From contig NZ_CP061538.1 in NCBI RefSeq assembly GCF_014705945.2, positions 2,343,676 through 2,407,675 of the forward strand: DNA of 64,000 nucleotides. The letters run 5' to 3'. The notes beneath the pieces were generated by a model. The model saw only the letters and a program-made list of their open reading frames with translations, searched no databases and was not told the DNA's origin. The DNA is from Rothia amarae. GTDB lineage: Bacteria; Actinomycetota; Actinomycetes; Actinomycetales; Micrococcaceae. The position numbers were made by a program, and so were the translations under genes. This document shows positions 36,035-50,313 of the stretch, one piece after another (position 1 is the stretch's first letter; every line of letters begins with the position of its first letter).

Positions 36035-36307
36035 ATGGCGCTCCCTAAGGCTCCACGACGCAATTTGGTAGCTGTAACCGATGAAGAGCAGCAGGATTTA
36101 GGGGAATTTCACCAACGTATCGCTGAGCTCATTTCAACGGCAATAGAGTCGCCGGCTGCCTCTATTGAGGTTCTGTGGTCGATGGCTCCGATCTCTCGCT
36201 GTCGTTCTATTTCTCGTATGCGAGTGGAGTACACTTCTGCTGACGCAGGGGTGAATTTTGAGGATAGTCCAGAAGAACTCGCCCTCATACTCAAGGCTTG
36301 GCTTTAG
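36035..36307 (+). pseudogene. Gene fragment of unknown origin next to the DeoR remnant
   Basis: About 90 codons from ATG 36035, in a different frame from the DeoR remnant. The product includes RRNLVAVTDEEQQDLGEF and ends FEDSPEELALILKAWL. I do not recognise a family. No ribosome site is seen and the left neighbour is a remnant, so it is probably the 3' end of a lost gene. It could also be a short real gene. Confidence 0.35.
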
Positions 36308-36359
36308 CTACGCGCAGATATAAACGGTTTTTGGAGCAGGTTCAGTACTTGAGTAAAAA

Positions 36360-36887
36360 TTAGTTGGAAGACAAATCCTCTACAATTAGGGTGGTCTTCA
36401 TAAAGCGAGCAAATCCAGATAAGAGAAGCTGTGCTGCTCCTAGGTCTTCTGCGCTCACTCCTAGTTCTAAATCAGCTAGGTCTCTAGGCTTGATAAGTCC
36501 AGAGCAAATCTCAACAGTGGAAGACTTCTCTGATTCCTTCTCGAAGACAAAGCTCACCCCTGATTTGAACGCGTCATTGAGTTCTCCGGGGTGGGTTTGT
36601 ACTGCGATAACGTCTTGTGTTGCAAAGTATTGGGTTTCTCCCAGCACGATTTTCTCGCCGCCTTCTGTCTCTTCGAGAAGAAGACGTTCCCCTATTTCTA
36701 TGTAGCTCTCACCATCTCGTTTGAGCTGATGGGGCCACCAAAGGTGGGTATATTCGGTAAATGCTAGCCAGCTCTCTTCGAGCGAGAGATCGAGTTGGAC
36801 ATACACTGCAGTTTGCAACGTATTGCTCGATGCCGCTGGTGTAGCTGTTTCGCTAGGTGCCGGAACGTGGGAGAACAGATTTTCCAT
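36360..36887 (-). CDS. SRPBCC (START/AHSA1-like) protein
   Basis: 175 aa from ATG 36887, which TAGGG precedes; a longer frame from 36917 is less likely. The core (about 20-170) follows the SRPBCC plan: VQLDLSLEESWLAFTEYTHLW opens the first strand and helix, GERLLLEETEGGEKIVLGE makes the next strands, and a long C-terminal helix ends with GFARFMKTTL. Members bind hydrophobic ligands or act as chaperone activators. No partner gene is near; it lies just downstream of the rRNA terminator. Confidence 0.6.
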   Translation of the reverse strand: MENLFSHVPAPSETATPAASSNTLQTAVYVQLDLSLEESWLAFTEYTHLWWPHQLKRDGESYIEIGERLLLEETEGGEKIVLGETQYFATQDVIAVQTHPGELNDAFKSGVSFVFEKESEKSSTVEICSGLIKPRDLADLELGVSAEDLGAAQLLLSGFARFMKTTLIVEDLSSN

Positions 36888-36976
36888 GTGTATTACCCTA
36901 GCGGAATTCTCTCTCACCCCGTCATTTTGGTTTCTTTGAATGTTATTTAGAGAGAAGGATAAAAAAATCCTTAAAC

Positions 36977-37000
36977 GAAAAAAGACCCCTTACGGGGTCT
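36977..37000 (-). terminator. rRNA operon terminator
   Basis: AGACCCC, loop TTAC and GGGGTCT form a 7-bp stem followed on the minus strand by TTTTTTCG. It lies about 92 nt past the end of 23S, leaving no room for a 5S gene in between. Confidence 0.85.
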
Positions 37001-37091
37001 AAATTTCGTGCCATTTTCATCAAGAAAATAGTGTTTTGTTATTTCAAAACCATACAGTGGACGCAAACACAACCAAACCCAGAAAAAAATA

Positions 37092-42047
<4,956 letters not shown>

Positions 42048-42807
42048 AGAAAACAAAAAAGCTTGAATAACCTGATCTCAAAATAAAAACGAAACAATGA
42101 TTCAAACGCCACACGGGGTACGGTGACTCATCACTGCTTCAAGCTGTCATTCTGATAACCAAAAGGTATTCAAAAATACATATAAATATTTGGTATCAGT
42201 TTCAGTCAATAAGCCTCCCCAATATTTATGAGAAAAAGAGGCCATTTATTGAACAAAGCACACTATTGAGTTCTCAAACAACAAACCACACGAACCAATC
42301 ACACCACTTATACCGTGGCAACTGCAGAACGTCAGTCAACATCTTGTTTACATTTTTCGCTACCCTCATCGGGGCAACTCGTCTAGCTTACCAGGTGTCC
42401 AGCGATCATGCAACACGAACAACCGTGAAACACATCACATTCTTTCAATCAGAGTAACCAGCAAAACCAGCCACAAACCCGAAGAAAAACACCCTATAAA
42501 CTTATCCGAACCACCGTCTGACTAGGAGATTCTTTCACTCCCTCGCCCCGGCGACTCGTACTACTTTACACACTCCACAACACCCCCGCAAATCGAAAAG
42601 TGGTGACCTGCGTGACAAAAGGTTACTTTTTGGTGTATGTAAAGTTTGCTTACTTTATAAAAGTCCTAGTCAATCCGGTTTTACAGGATTAAAAACTTTT
42701 CTCGAACTTTTTCAATACCTCCTCAAAACCTAGTTTTCAGGAACAAAATCCCCTAATCCCCCGTTGAAATCCATAAGAACCAATATCTAGAGAAAAGGTA
42801 GAAAACA
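42048..42807 (-). promoter_or_regulatory. rRNA operon leader and promoter region
   Basis: No coding sequence is visible in these 760 bp. On the minus strand a boxA-like TGTTTGAGAACTCAATAGTG lies at 42259-42280, about 210 bp before 16S. TTGACT occurs at 42668-42673 and 42334-42339 as candidate -35 elements; their -10 partners are not convincing by eye (TATAAG at 42307-42312 is 21 bp from the second). The LLM oxidoreductase gene, divergent, takes its promoter from the right end. Confidence 0.6.
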
Positions 42808-43782
42808 ATGCCTGTACTTTCCGTACTTGACTTCGCCACCATCTTCGACGGCGAAACGCCCCGAGAAAGCTTCAAACGATCCGTAGCTCTTGCCCAGCAC
42901 GCTGAACAGCTAGGGTTTGAACGCATCTGGTACGCAGAGCACCACAACATGAAATCCATTGCCAGCTCAGCCCCCGCCGTCCTTATATCCCACGTAGGCG
43001 CCAAAACCTCCAAGATTCGCCTAGGATCCGGCGGCGTGATGCTTCCCAACCACTCCCCACTGGTCGTAGCCGAACAATTCGGAACGCTAGCAGAGCTCTA
43101 CCCCAACCGCATCGATCTCGGTCTAGGACGTGCCCCCGGCACAGACCCGAAGACTCTCAAAGCACTACGTCGAGACTACAGCGCAGCAGAACACTTCCCA
43201 CAAGACGTCAAAGAACTACAGGGCTACCTCACCGACAACACACAAATCCCCGGAATCAACGCCGTACCCGGCAGAGGAACCAATGTTCCCCTCTACATTC
43301 TGGGATCCTCCCTCTTTGGCGCTTCGCTGGCAGCAGCGCTAGGTTTGCCCTACGCCTTCGCTTCCCACTTTGCCCCCACGCATCTAGAAGAAGCCATCAA
43401 GGTCTACCGAGAGCGGTTCAATCCCTCCGAACAGCTGGCTGAACCCTACGTCATCGCAGCAGTAAACGTCATCGCATCAGACACTGCTGAGGATGCCCAA
43501 GCTCAGCTCGAAAAAGCCAAACGATCCCGCGTTAAGAATATGGTCGGCCAGGGTCGCGACTATTCAGAGGCTGAAATCGACATGCTCATGAATTCCGCGC
43601 CCGGTCAACAAATACTGAGCATGCTCAAATACACCACCGCAGGTACAGCAGCTGAGGTCAAAGACTACCTCATGAGATTTGCTCACTTGGTAGAAGCAGA
43701 CGAACTGATGCTCTCTCCTCTTTCTCCTACAACAGAAGGGGTGCACAAAACACTGGATATCGTTGCAGAACAAATGATCTAA
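42808..43782 (+). CDS. Luciferase-like (LLM) flavin-dependent oxidoreductase
   Basis: 324 aa, MsnO8/YhbW-type bacterial luciferase-like monooxygenase. A TIM barrel opens with [39 protein letters not shown] carries the family's [25 protein letters not shown] and [11 protein letters not shown] form the flavin site. It likely reduces or oxygenates a small substrate with FMNH2. GGTAGAAAACA precedes the ATG. It stands alone between the rRNA operon and an AlkD gene, so the substrate cannot be inferred. Confidence 0.92.
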   Translation: MPVLSVLDFATIFDGETPRESFKRSVALAQHAEQLGFERIWYAEHHNMKSIASSAPAVLISHVGAKTSKIRLGSGGVMLPNHSPLVVAEQFGTLAELYPNRIDLGLGRAPGTDPKTLKALRRDYSAAEHFPQDVKELQGYLTDNTQIPGINAVPGRGTNVPLYILGSSLFGASLAAALGLPYAFASHFAPTHLEEAIKVYRERFNPSEQLAEPYVIAAVNVIASDTAEDAQAQLEKAKRSRVKNMVGQGRDYSEAEIDMLMNSAPGQQILSMLKYTTAGTAAEVKDYLMRFAHLVEADELMLSPLSPTTEGVHKTLDIVAEQMI

Positions 43783-43878
43783 CGAAACACTAAAAACAGT
43801 GAGAAAGGGACACACCTCTAGGTTGATGGCAAACCCAGCCAGTTCACCTTACTGATGTTCTGACTGAAGCTCCCTACC

Positions 43879-44538
43879 TTATATAAATAAACCTTTTAAG
43901 ATATATTTGCTTGCCTCGCGAATGCTCAGGGGCGCCATCTTCTCGCCATAACGGGCTAGGAAATCCCGTACCCACTGAGGGTTCACTTTCGAATAATCTC
44001 GTAAAGACCAACCAATTGCTTTATTGATAAAGAATTCAGAAGACCCAAAATTCTTGACAATAATTGCCTCTAAAAGGTCCGGGTTAGTCTTCTCCTTACG
44101 AGTGAGCTGGTGGTCGATAGCGATTCTACGAATCCAAAAGTTATCGTCCACCGCCCACTCGTTCAGGAGCATCTGATTCAGCTCAGGATGACGTAGCGCG
44201 ACATCGCCAATAATCCGATTAAGCCGGTCAATCGAGCACCACCATGTCTTACGCTCAGCTAGCGAGCGCAACCAGGGAATATCTGCAGGCTGCAGATACT
44301 TTTTAACAGCTACCAAATAATCGAGAGCGTTATAAAGAAATTCCCGCCCCTCCTGAGCCCAGGCATGCTCCACAAAATCCTGATTGATGCCGTCGATTTT
44401 AGCTTCCTTCTTCAACTCAGCCAAATCAGGTTTGAAGATTTCGCGTCGCAGAGGAGACTTCAATCCCAGAAAAGAAAACTGATCGCGCATATAGGCGCTC
44501 ATACCTACAGCGATGGCGGGATCAGCGGCGTCAAGCAT
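43879..44538 (-). CDS. DNA alkylation repair protein, AlkD-like
   Basis: 219 aa of HEAT-like helical repeats. Family motifs: YMRDQFSFLGLKSPLRR near the start, then KTWWCSIDRL, FWIRRIAIDHQL, FFINKAIGWSLRDYSKVNP. AlkD glycosylases remove bulky or positively charged alkylated bases without flipping them. The conserved Trp and Asp in the WWCSID segment and the WxLRDY segment are present. The frame is open a few codons upstream to a TAG, with family-like residues, so a non-ATG start slightly upstream is possible. Confidence 0.88.
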   Translation of the reverse strand: MLDAADPAIAVGMSAYMRDQFSFLGLKSPLRREIFKPDLAELKKEAKIDGINQDFVEHAWAQEGREFLYNALDYLVAVKKYLQPADIPWLRSLAERKTWWCSIDRLNRIIGDVALRHPELNQMLLNEWAVDDNFWIRRIAIDHQLTRKEKTNPDLLEAIIVKNFGSSEFFINKAIGWSLRDYSKVNPQWVRDFLARYGEKMAPLSIREASKYILKGLFI

Positions 44539-44588
44539 AGACTGCTCATACTCAGAGATGTTTATCCAGATAGCCTAACCCATGGCAA

Positions 44589-44615
44589 AAAGGGGTCCTC
44601 AGAGAGGACCCCTTT
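44589..44615 (-). terminator. Intrinsic terminator after the alcohol dehydrogenase gene
   Basis: AAAGGGGTCCTC, a 3-nt loop and the exact complement form a 12-bp stem followed by TTTT on the minus strand, 16 bp past the stop codon. Confidence 0.88.
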
Positions 44616-44630
44616 CATCCCGAACAGTAC

Positions 44631-45686
44631 TTACTCGGCAGAATCAAACGTCTCGGTATCAATCACGATACGGAACTTGACGTCACCGGCAACCACGCGA
44701 TCATAAGCGTCGTCGACCTCGTGAACATTGACCTTCTCAATTACTGAAGCAATGCCGTGTTCAGCACAGAAATCAAGCATTTCCTGAGTCTCGGGGATGC
44801 CACCGATATTGTTACCGGTTAGCACACGACCGCCACGAATCAAATCAATAATCTGCAGAGGCAAAGGCTCGGTAGTCAAACCAACCACCGACATAATTCC
44901 GCGAGGCTTCAACAGGTTCAGGTAAGAACCCAAATCAATCGGCGCTGAAATAGTATTCAGAATCAAATCAAACTCACCGCGGTGCTCTTCAAAGAAATTC
45001 TCATCGGAAGTAGCCAAGGTACGCACAGCACCCAACTCCTTGGCAGCGTCCGCCTTCTTCAGAGAGCGGGAAAGAACAGTCACCTCAGCGCCCATTGCTG
45101 CAGCAATCTGAACACCCATATGACCCAGACCGCCCAGACCCATCACAGCTACTTTCTGACCGGGCTTGACGTTCCAGCGAGCCAGCGGCGAATAAGTGGT
45201 GATACCGGCACACAGCAACGGTGCCGCGACGTCAAAATCAAGCGCATCAGGAATAGTGACGACGAAACCCTCATTCACAGTAATTTTCTGTGAATAACCA
45301 CCCTGAGTAATGGTGCCGTCGACGTCCTCAGCGTTATAAGTACCAATCGCGCCCTTGAGACAGTTGTTCTCAGCGCCAGCCTTGCACTGCTCGCACTCGC
45401 CACAAGAGTTCACCAAGCACCCCACGCCTACGCGGTCGCCCACCTTGAACTTAGTAACGTCCGAACCAACGGCGCTTACCACGCCAGCGATTTCGTGACC
45501 AACCGTCAACGGGTAAGTTGCAGAGCCCCACTCGTTGCGAATCATGTGAATGTCAGAGTGGCAGATACCAGCAGCTTTGATATCAATGACGACGTCGTCC
45601 GCACGAGGATCGCGGCGCTCAATTTCAGCAATCTGGTACGGCTCCTCAGGGCCGGTCTTCTGCAAAACTTTAGTGGTGTACGACAA
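44631..45686 (-). CDS. Zinc-dependent alcohol dehydrogenase, YahK/CAD type
   Basis: 351 aa, medium-chain dehydrogenase. The catalytic zinc motif GICHSDIHMI and GHEIAG, the structural zinc cysteines in CGECEQCKAGAENNC and the coenzyme loop GLGGLGHMGVQ are intact. It interconverts aldehydes and alcohols with NAD(P)H, perhaps in aldehyde detoxification. The start is TTG at 45686, with AGGAG 7 nt upstream. A 12-bp inverted repeat covers the ribosome site and this TTG, which hints at translational or operator control. Confidence 0.93.
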   Translation of the reverse strand: MSYTTKVLQKTGPEEPYQIAEIERRDPRADDVVIDIKAAGICHSDIHMIRNEWGSATYPLTVGHEIAGVVSAVGSDVTKFKVGDRVGVGCLVNSCGECEQCKAGAENNCLKGAIGTYNAEDVDGTITQGGYSQKITVNEGFVVTIPDALDFDVAAPLLCAGITTYSPLARWNVKPGQKVAVMGLGGLGHMGVQIAAAMGAEVTVLSRSLKKADAAKELGAVRTLATSDENFFEEHRGEFDLILNTISAPIDLGSYLNLLKPRGIMSVVGLTTEPLPLQIIDLIRGGRVLTGNNIGGIPETQEMLDFCAEHGIASVIEKVNVHEVDDAYDRVVAGDVKFRIVIDTETFDSAE

Positions 45687-45744
45687 AGGTCTTCTCCTAG
45701 TACATAGTCTGTATAAATCAGCCTATGCTCGAAGAAGACCTTTG
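45684..45744 (-). promoter_or_regulatory. Inverted repeat spanning the start codon of the dehydrogenase gene
   Basis: CAAAGGTCTTCT (45684-45695) and its perfect complement (45733-45744) are 37 bp apart. In mRNA the 3' arm contains the last bases of the AGGAG ribosome site and the TTG start, so pairing would hide both. If transcription starts inside the loop, the arms would instead be a DNA operator. Confidence 0.55.
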
Positions 45745-45794
45745 CACCAAGTTATTCCGCCAACGGCGCAGTGTTCACTGTAAAGACACAGGAG

Positions 45795-46124
45795 CTAGGA
45801 GTCCTGCGGCACATTTACAATCTGAAAAGCTGTAGCGTCAGGACCTGCGACAGCCTCGATTGACTGTTCCATATCGTCAACTTTGAGGTAAACGCTCCAC
45901 GCGTTAGAAGTTTCCGCCTTCTCGCGGGGGCCGTCGGGACCGAACAAAGAGTTCATAGCCCCACCAATACGCTGGCCATTCAGCGTAATGATGTTGTAAT
46001 GCCCAAAATCTGCCCCGGTATCGGTGAATTCCCAACCGAATAGCTCCGAATAGAATTTCTTTGATTCTTCCAACTGGTCAGAACCAAGATCTACCCACAT
46101 AGGATCGCCCTGTTTAAAAGCCAT
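45795..46124 (-). CDS. VOC-family (glyoxalase-like) protein
   Basis: 109 aa from ATG 46124, with AGAGGA just upstream; the longer frame to 46169 is not supported. One VOC module: GDPMWVDLGSDQLEESKKFY opens the first beta-alpha-beta, FGWEFTDTGADFGHYNIITL follows, then WSVYLKVDDMEQSIEAV. Members bind metal and act on glyoxals, fosfomycin or aromatics, or simply bind ligands. It resembles the two-domain VOC protein at 48322. Confidence 0.85.
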   Translation of the reverse strand: MAFKQGDPMWVDLGSDQLEESKKFYSELFGWEFTDTGADFGHYNIITLNGQRIGGAMNSLFGPDGPREKAETSNAWSVYLKVDDMEQSIEAVAGPDATAFQIVNVPQDS

Positions 46125-46332
46125 TTTTCCTCTTTTTTCTGCTTCACACTGATAACGCCGGTGGCACATCTGCGTTCAGTCTACAAAAGAAGATTAAAAT
46201 TGGAATTTCCGCATTTGAAAATTGTAGGTGCGTTGAACGGATCCACCCCGTCTAAAAAAGAAAAATCGAATAGTATTATTTTATAAGGGCGGTTCACCCT
46301 AAGAATTTTCCAACCAATCGTCCAGGAGAAAA

Positions 46333-46950
46333 ATGAATAATCATCGCACCATCTCGCGCCGCACGCTCGCTAAAGGATCAGGCTGGGCAGCACCTGCAAT
46401 CATGGCTTCTGCCGTTACACCTGTATACGCCGCATCAGCTCAACCTACGCTTACCTCCATTACATGGTTCTATAACGCAAGTAGTACAAACGGCAACGTT
46501 CAACCGTATACCTGTAACAACAAATCTCAACTTCGAATTACTCAAAAAACTGCTGGAAGTAACGTTACGGTCAGCAATATTCCCACCGGCGCAAAGCTCT
46601 CTAACCTAGTTGCTAACTATTGGCTACCGGTAGCTGCAAATACGACGTTCACACGAGTTACCTCAACCTCTTCAGCATGGTCAATACCGACCGCTACGGG
46701 AAAATTCGTGGTAAACAATAACATTACCTATCGAGAATACACCTCCTCTTACACCCCAGTTATAGCTGTTACCGGTACCACCTGGACACAACCTACACCC
46801 GACGCGATGGATTTTGTCTCAAGCTGCCAACCCTCCGGCACTTTGGCTTCAACGACTTACCACTACACGCAGAACATTACGCTTACCTCAGCTAAGGGAG
46901 TTGCCACCGTTCTCACCAAAGATAATGGATGGGCTAACCAAATGAAGTAG
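46333..46950 (+). CDS. Tat-exported protein of unknown function
   Basis: 205 aa. The N-terminus has a twin-arginine signal, ISRRTLAKGSGWAAPAIMAS, ending PVYAA near residue 34. The mature part is rich in Thr, Ser and Asn and looks all-beta, with two Cys (in PYTCNNKS and FVSSCQPSG) that may form a disulfide. AGGAGAAAA lies just before the ATG. It is single and followed by a strong terminator. No family recognised; its composition suggests a secreted or surface beta-sandwich. Confidence 0.75.
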   Translation: MNNHRTISRRTLAKGSGWAAPAIMASAVTPVYAASAQPTLTSITWFYNASSTNGNVQPYTCNNKSQLRITQKTAGSNVTVSNIPTGAKLSNLVANYWLPVAANTTFTRVTSTSSAWSIPTATGKFVVNNNITYREYTSSYTPVIAVTGTTWTQPTPDAMDFVSSCQPSGTLASTTYHYTQNITLTSAKGVATVLTKDNGWANQMK

Positions 46951-46966
46951 GTTTACTTCACCCAAA

Positions 46967-47006
46967 GGGGAGAGGCTCTCTGCTATTCCGCAGAGAGCCC
47001 CTCCCC
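46967..47006. terminator. Strong bidirectional terminator
   Basis: GGGGAGAGGCTCTCTGC, a 6-nt loop and GCAGAGAGCCCCTCCCC form a 17-bp stem (one mismatch) between the convergent Tat-exported protein gene and the DinB gene, followed by TGTTT on the plus strand. Confidence 0.88.
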
Positions 47007-47018
47007 CTGTTTAAACCT

Positions 47019-47546
47019 CTAAATATCTCGGTGGATATGGTGTTCTAAATCGTGCACAAAGTACTCTGCGAGCGTCTGGATAGTGAAGCGACTGCCATCA
47101 GAACGACGTCCGGTGCGCTCCAATAAGTCAGCAGGCACCTTTTCAAATTCACCCGCCGCATGATGCAAATTAGTAAGCAAATCACGCTTGACTGAACCCA
47201 CAGGACGGTTGAGATACTCCCCATCCACCGCTGCGGCGTCCTGATCCCACAAGGCAAACTCCGGGTTTTCATGGATTAGCATCCACTCTAAACGCTGGCT
47301 CATCACCTCGCAGACCTCCGCGCAGTGCGCCAAATACTCAATAGGTGCCCACGTATTCTTCTGCGGACGCACATAAAGTTCCTGTTCAGGACGGTTAAAA
47401 GCAGTCATGATCGGAGCTTCAAGTGCGCGCAAACGCTGAACATTCTCCCCATAGTCATAGCCAGGCTGAAAACCACATTCAGGGCAGCCGTCGCGAAGTA
47501 CAACGGTCCAATCTTTAGTCTCCGGTGGAATTTGCTCGTAGTTCAT
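47019..47546 (-). CDS. DinB-family protein
   Basis: 175 aa from ATG 47546, which GGGAG precedes; the longer frame to 47576 is less likely. A four-helix DinB fold with the three metal-binding His: one in YLAHCAEV and two in the C-terminal HDLEHHIHRD. Members include bacillithiol/mycothiol S-transferases and maleylpyruvate isomerase-like enzymes. In an actinobacterium a mycothiol-dependent role is possible but not shown. Confidence 0.85.
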   Translation of the reverse strand: MNYEQIPPETKDWTVVLRDGCPECGFQPGYDYGENVQRLRALEAPIMTAFNRPEQELYVRPQKNTWAPIEYLAHCAEVCEVMSQRLEWMLIHENPEFALWDQDAAAVDGEYLNRPVGSVKRDLLTNLHHAAGEFEKVPADLLERTGRRSDGSRFTIQTLAEYFVHDLEHHIHRDI

Positions 47547-47736
47547 CTTCTTCTCCCGCAATATAAGGCAATCCATTTACTGACTAGCTAAAACTATCGT
47601 TAGTAATGAAACCCATCGTACCCAGATAAAACCAGCACCCCATTCATCTTCAAAGATCTCTCGAAGCAGTTTTCTAGAAGGAGAAGGCCTTAGAGTAGGA
47701 ACAGACCTTTATCTCCCAGCTCAGAGGGGAAAAACA

Positions 47737-48285
47737 ATGACGCCGCCTGACGGCCTGCAAACTTATATCCAATACCTCGGCATAGAGCCCTGGCGAATAC
47801 CCATAGTGATACTTTCAGCCATCGGTATTTACCTAGCATTTTTAATTCTTGTTCGAGTGTTTGGAGTGCGGGTACTAACCGGCTGGAACGGTTTCGATGC
47901 GGTTATCATCATTATGTTCGGCGCCGTGGCAGGGCGCGTTATCATTGGCCACCCACCTACTCTTGCCTCGGGGATCATTGGCTTGGGAACCCTCATGCTT
48001 CTTGAAATGATTTTTGGTCAAGCACAGCAGGTTACCGGTATCCGAAGCATGAAATCGCATTCGCGCGTCATCATTGCCCATGGCCAATTCATCCAGAAAA
48101 ATCTTCGCCGATCCCATCTGACTCATGAAGAGGTTTATAGCGCTCTGCGGCGGGCGGGCATAGCGCATTTAGACCAAGCTCAATGTGTGATTCTTGAGGC
48201 CACCGGCACCCTTTCCATCATTCGGGAAGGCACCCACATCGATAGGCGCATATTGGAAGGAGTTATTGACGCCGACGCCATCTAG
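47737..48285 (+). CDS. DUF421 (YetF-like) membrane protein
   Basis: 182 aa. Three membrane helices (about 18-100) are followed by a cytoplasmic alpha/beta domain with RVIIAHGQFIQKNLRRSHLT and EATGTLSIIREG, the pattern of DUF421/YetF. Some members help resist envelope stress or germinate spores; the function here is unknown. GAGGGGAAAAAC precedes the ATG. It stands alone between genes on the other strand. Confidence 0.88.
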   Translation: MTPPDGLQTYIQYLGIEPWRIPIVILSAIGIYLAFLILVRVFGVRVLTGWNGFDAVIIIMFGAVAGRVIIGHPPTLASGIIGLGTLMLLEMIFGQAQQVTGIRSMKSHSRVIIAHGQFIQKNLRRSHLTHEEVYSALRRAGIAHLDQAQCVILEATGTLSIIREGTHIDRRILEGVIDADAI

Positions 48286-48321
48286 TTCCTCCTGCAGGAA
48301 GACCCTGGCATCCCTCAAAAT

Positions 48322-48981
48322 TTAGTGATTTACGGTCTGGATAATCATAAAAGGTGCGCCCGTAGAATCTTTAAGAGCCACCACTCGACCGAGTAAATTA
48401 TCCTGCGGCTGGCTCACTATTTGCCCACCCAGCTCAGCTGCACGACGAGCGGTGATGTCGGCGTCCTCCATGAATGATGGTTCCCACCCAAAAATATTCT
48501 GGTAAAAAGGAAGCGCCGCATCAAAATCCCGGCTCATGTTCTCGAACCAGACGGGGGTCCCAGGTTGCGCAGTGAATTCATAGCCACTCATAGTGCCGGG
48601 CTGCCAAAACCCTACCTCAGCGCCGGCAGAATCCTTAGCGAGCGCCATCGCACCCATTTCGCCTACCCACATAGGGCCAAAAATTCCCACCCCACCGTTT
48701 TTCTCAACTTTTGAGTAAGCAGTTTCGATGTGATCGGTGCTCAGGTAAACCGCCCAGTGATTGGGGTAGGGCGCCTCGTCTAACTCACCCTCAGCGCTCA
48801 TCTTCGAATTCATCAGCCCGCCTACATACCCGCCATTTTGGGTAATGAGATGGTAATGATGAAAATTAGGACCGCGGCCTTCAAACGCCCAGCCGAAAAG
48901 TTCACCGTAGAACCGCTGAGCTTCTTCGGGGTTATCGTTGCCTAAATCAAACCCGATGGGAGTGCCGCTGGGGAGAGTCAT
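48322..48981 (-). CDS. Two-domain VOC-family protein
   Basis: 219 aa from ATG 48981, with AAGGA upstream; the longer frame to 49095 overlaps the neighbour gene and is not credible. Two VOC modules in tandem: GFDLGNDNPEEAQRFYGELF starts the first and WFENMSRDFDAALPFYQNIF the second. This two-module form (PhnB/glyoxalase-like) is common in Actinobacteria. It forms an operon with the DUF2316 gene 28 bp upstream. Confidence 0.88.
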   Translation of the reverse strand: MTLPSGTPIGFDLGNDNPEEAQRFYGELFGWAFEGRGPNFHHYHLITQNGGYVGGLMNSKMSAEGELDEAPYPNHWAVYLSTDHIETAYSKVEKNGGVGIFGPMWVGEMGAMALAKDSAGAEVGFWQPGTMSGYEFTAQPGTPVWFENMSRDFDAALPFYQNIFGWEPSFMEDADITARRAAELGGQIVSQPQDNLLGRVVALKDSTGAPFMIIQTVNH

Positions 48982-49009
48982 AGAAATATCCTTGTGAGTA
49001 GGTTCGAAA

Positions 49010-49306
49010 TTAGCGGCGATCTTTGATGCCAAACCAACCAGCAGCACGCCGGCGATTTTCCTCATTGAGTTTCGTGATGGGGGTGAAGGTACCACCGTTA
49101 TGTTTGACGGCGGTTTCTAGGAGGGCTCGAATCAGCCAGACGTCAACGGGGTCAGAGCCTCGTTCGGACATCAAAAAAGCGCGCATAAAGCGATCTTCAT
49201 CGAGCCCCGATTGTTGGCGCAACTCGTCCAGAGTAAAACCTGATTCCTGCAGATTTTGCTCAAATTCACGAGCGATTTGGTCGCGCTCGACGCTAGAGAG
49301 TGACAT
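49010..49306 (-). CDS. DUF2316 family protein
   Basis: 98 aa, helical. It follows the DUF2316 pattern: MSLSSVERDQIAREFEQNL, then ESGFTLDELRQQSGLDEDRF with an HTH-like middle, and DPVDVWLIRALLETAV. The fold suggests a small DNA-binding or regulatory protein. First gene of a two-gene operon with the VOC protein. Confidence 0.83.
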   Translation of the reverse strand: MSLSSVERDQIAREFEQNLQESGFTLDELRQQSGLDEDRFMRAFLMSERGSDPVDVWLIRALLETAVKHNGGTFTPITKLNEENRRRAAGWFGIKDRR

Positions 49307-49471
49307 GAGAGTATTCCTTAAATCCCTGACATTAAGTTACCTACGGGTAACAAATTACATGACATAGCGCTTTCAACACGCGGAATTTCTCAAAATTAAG
49401 GGTAGAAAAAAGAAATATTTCAGCAGAAAAGCGCAAGTCACAGCAATAAGGAGAGACCAAAACGGAAATTT

Positions 49472-50281
49472 TTATTGCAGAGCCTCTATTAAATCTTTCA
49501 CCATAGCCCCCATGCGGAATCGCTCCGGGCACACAGGATTTACCCCTATAGCATTTAACGGTTCGGCAGTAACAGGCCCTACGACAGCCACAACGGTTTC
49601 GGTACGGAGTGCTGCTTCGACCTCATCCCCCCTACCTAAGTGATAGGCCTTCTCCAGAAGAGCCTCTACCGCCGGCGCCGCCGTAAAAGTAATGGCATCT
49701 ATCTCCCCCGCAATCAAACGATTGATGAGCTCATCCACTAAAGCCGGGTTTTCAGGTTCCTCCCACCGGTTAGGATGTACCTGCGTTACCGTAGCACCGG
49801 CGTCTTCCAGTCTCTTCACTAAAGCGGGGTCCGGTTTACCATGCTGCTGAATAGTCACGTTCTTTCCGGCAACGCCCTTCTCCAGCGCAAGCTCCACCAA
49901 CGATTCGGTAGTCTCCACCTGCGCGATTCCAGAATCCTGCCAACCCAGCGAGCGCACCGCACCCCTGCCCTTAGCGCCGCGCACATAAATTTGCGCATCA
50001 CTTAACATCTCTTTGAGACGCTCAGCCCCACCATTTTTTTCTGTTGCATCCAGCCAGCTTTTCAAACCGTGACCGGTAGCAACCAACAGAACATGCGGCG
50101 GGTGTGCTAGAACCTGCTGCGTTTCAGCAGCGAGTGCGGCGTCGTCATCCGTCTTCACGATTCGCACCGTAGGCGCAAGGAGAACGCGCGCCCCGTGGCG
50201 CTCGAACGCGCCCGCTTGCTCCTCAGCGCGACGAGAAGCAGTGATAGCAATGGTCTTATCAGCGAGAAGTTGATCGTTCAT
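49472..50281 (-). CDS. Uroporphyrinogen-III synthase-like protein
   Basis: 269 aa from ATG 50281; a GTG at 50299 is an alternative start. Two Rossmann-like lobes of the HemD type: IAITASRRAEEQAGAFERHGA at the start of the first and AITFTAAPAVEALLEKAYHLG in the second. HemD closes hydroxymethylbilane to uroporphyrinogen III. No other haem genes are near, and many Actinobacteria carry several HemD-like proteins, some fused to regulators, so this may be a paralogue with another job. It lies 32 bp downstream of dnaB on the same strand. Confidence 0.75.
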   Translation of the reverse strand: MNDQLLADKTIAITASRRAEEQAGAFERHGARVLLAPTVRIVKTDDDAALAAETQQVLAHPPHVLLVATGHGLKSWLDATEKNGGAERLKEMLSDAQIYVRGAKGRGAVRSLGWQDSGIAQVETTESLVELALEKGVAGKNVTIQQHGKPDPALVKRLEDAGATVTQVHPNRWEEPENPALVDELINRLIAGEIDAITFTAAPAVEALLEKAYHLGRGDEVEAALRTETVVAVVGPVTAEPLNAIGVNPVCPERFRMGAMVKDLIEALQ

Positions 50282-50313
50282 AAATCCATCTTCTCGCACT
50301 CAACCCCGCAGGG

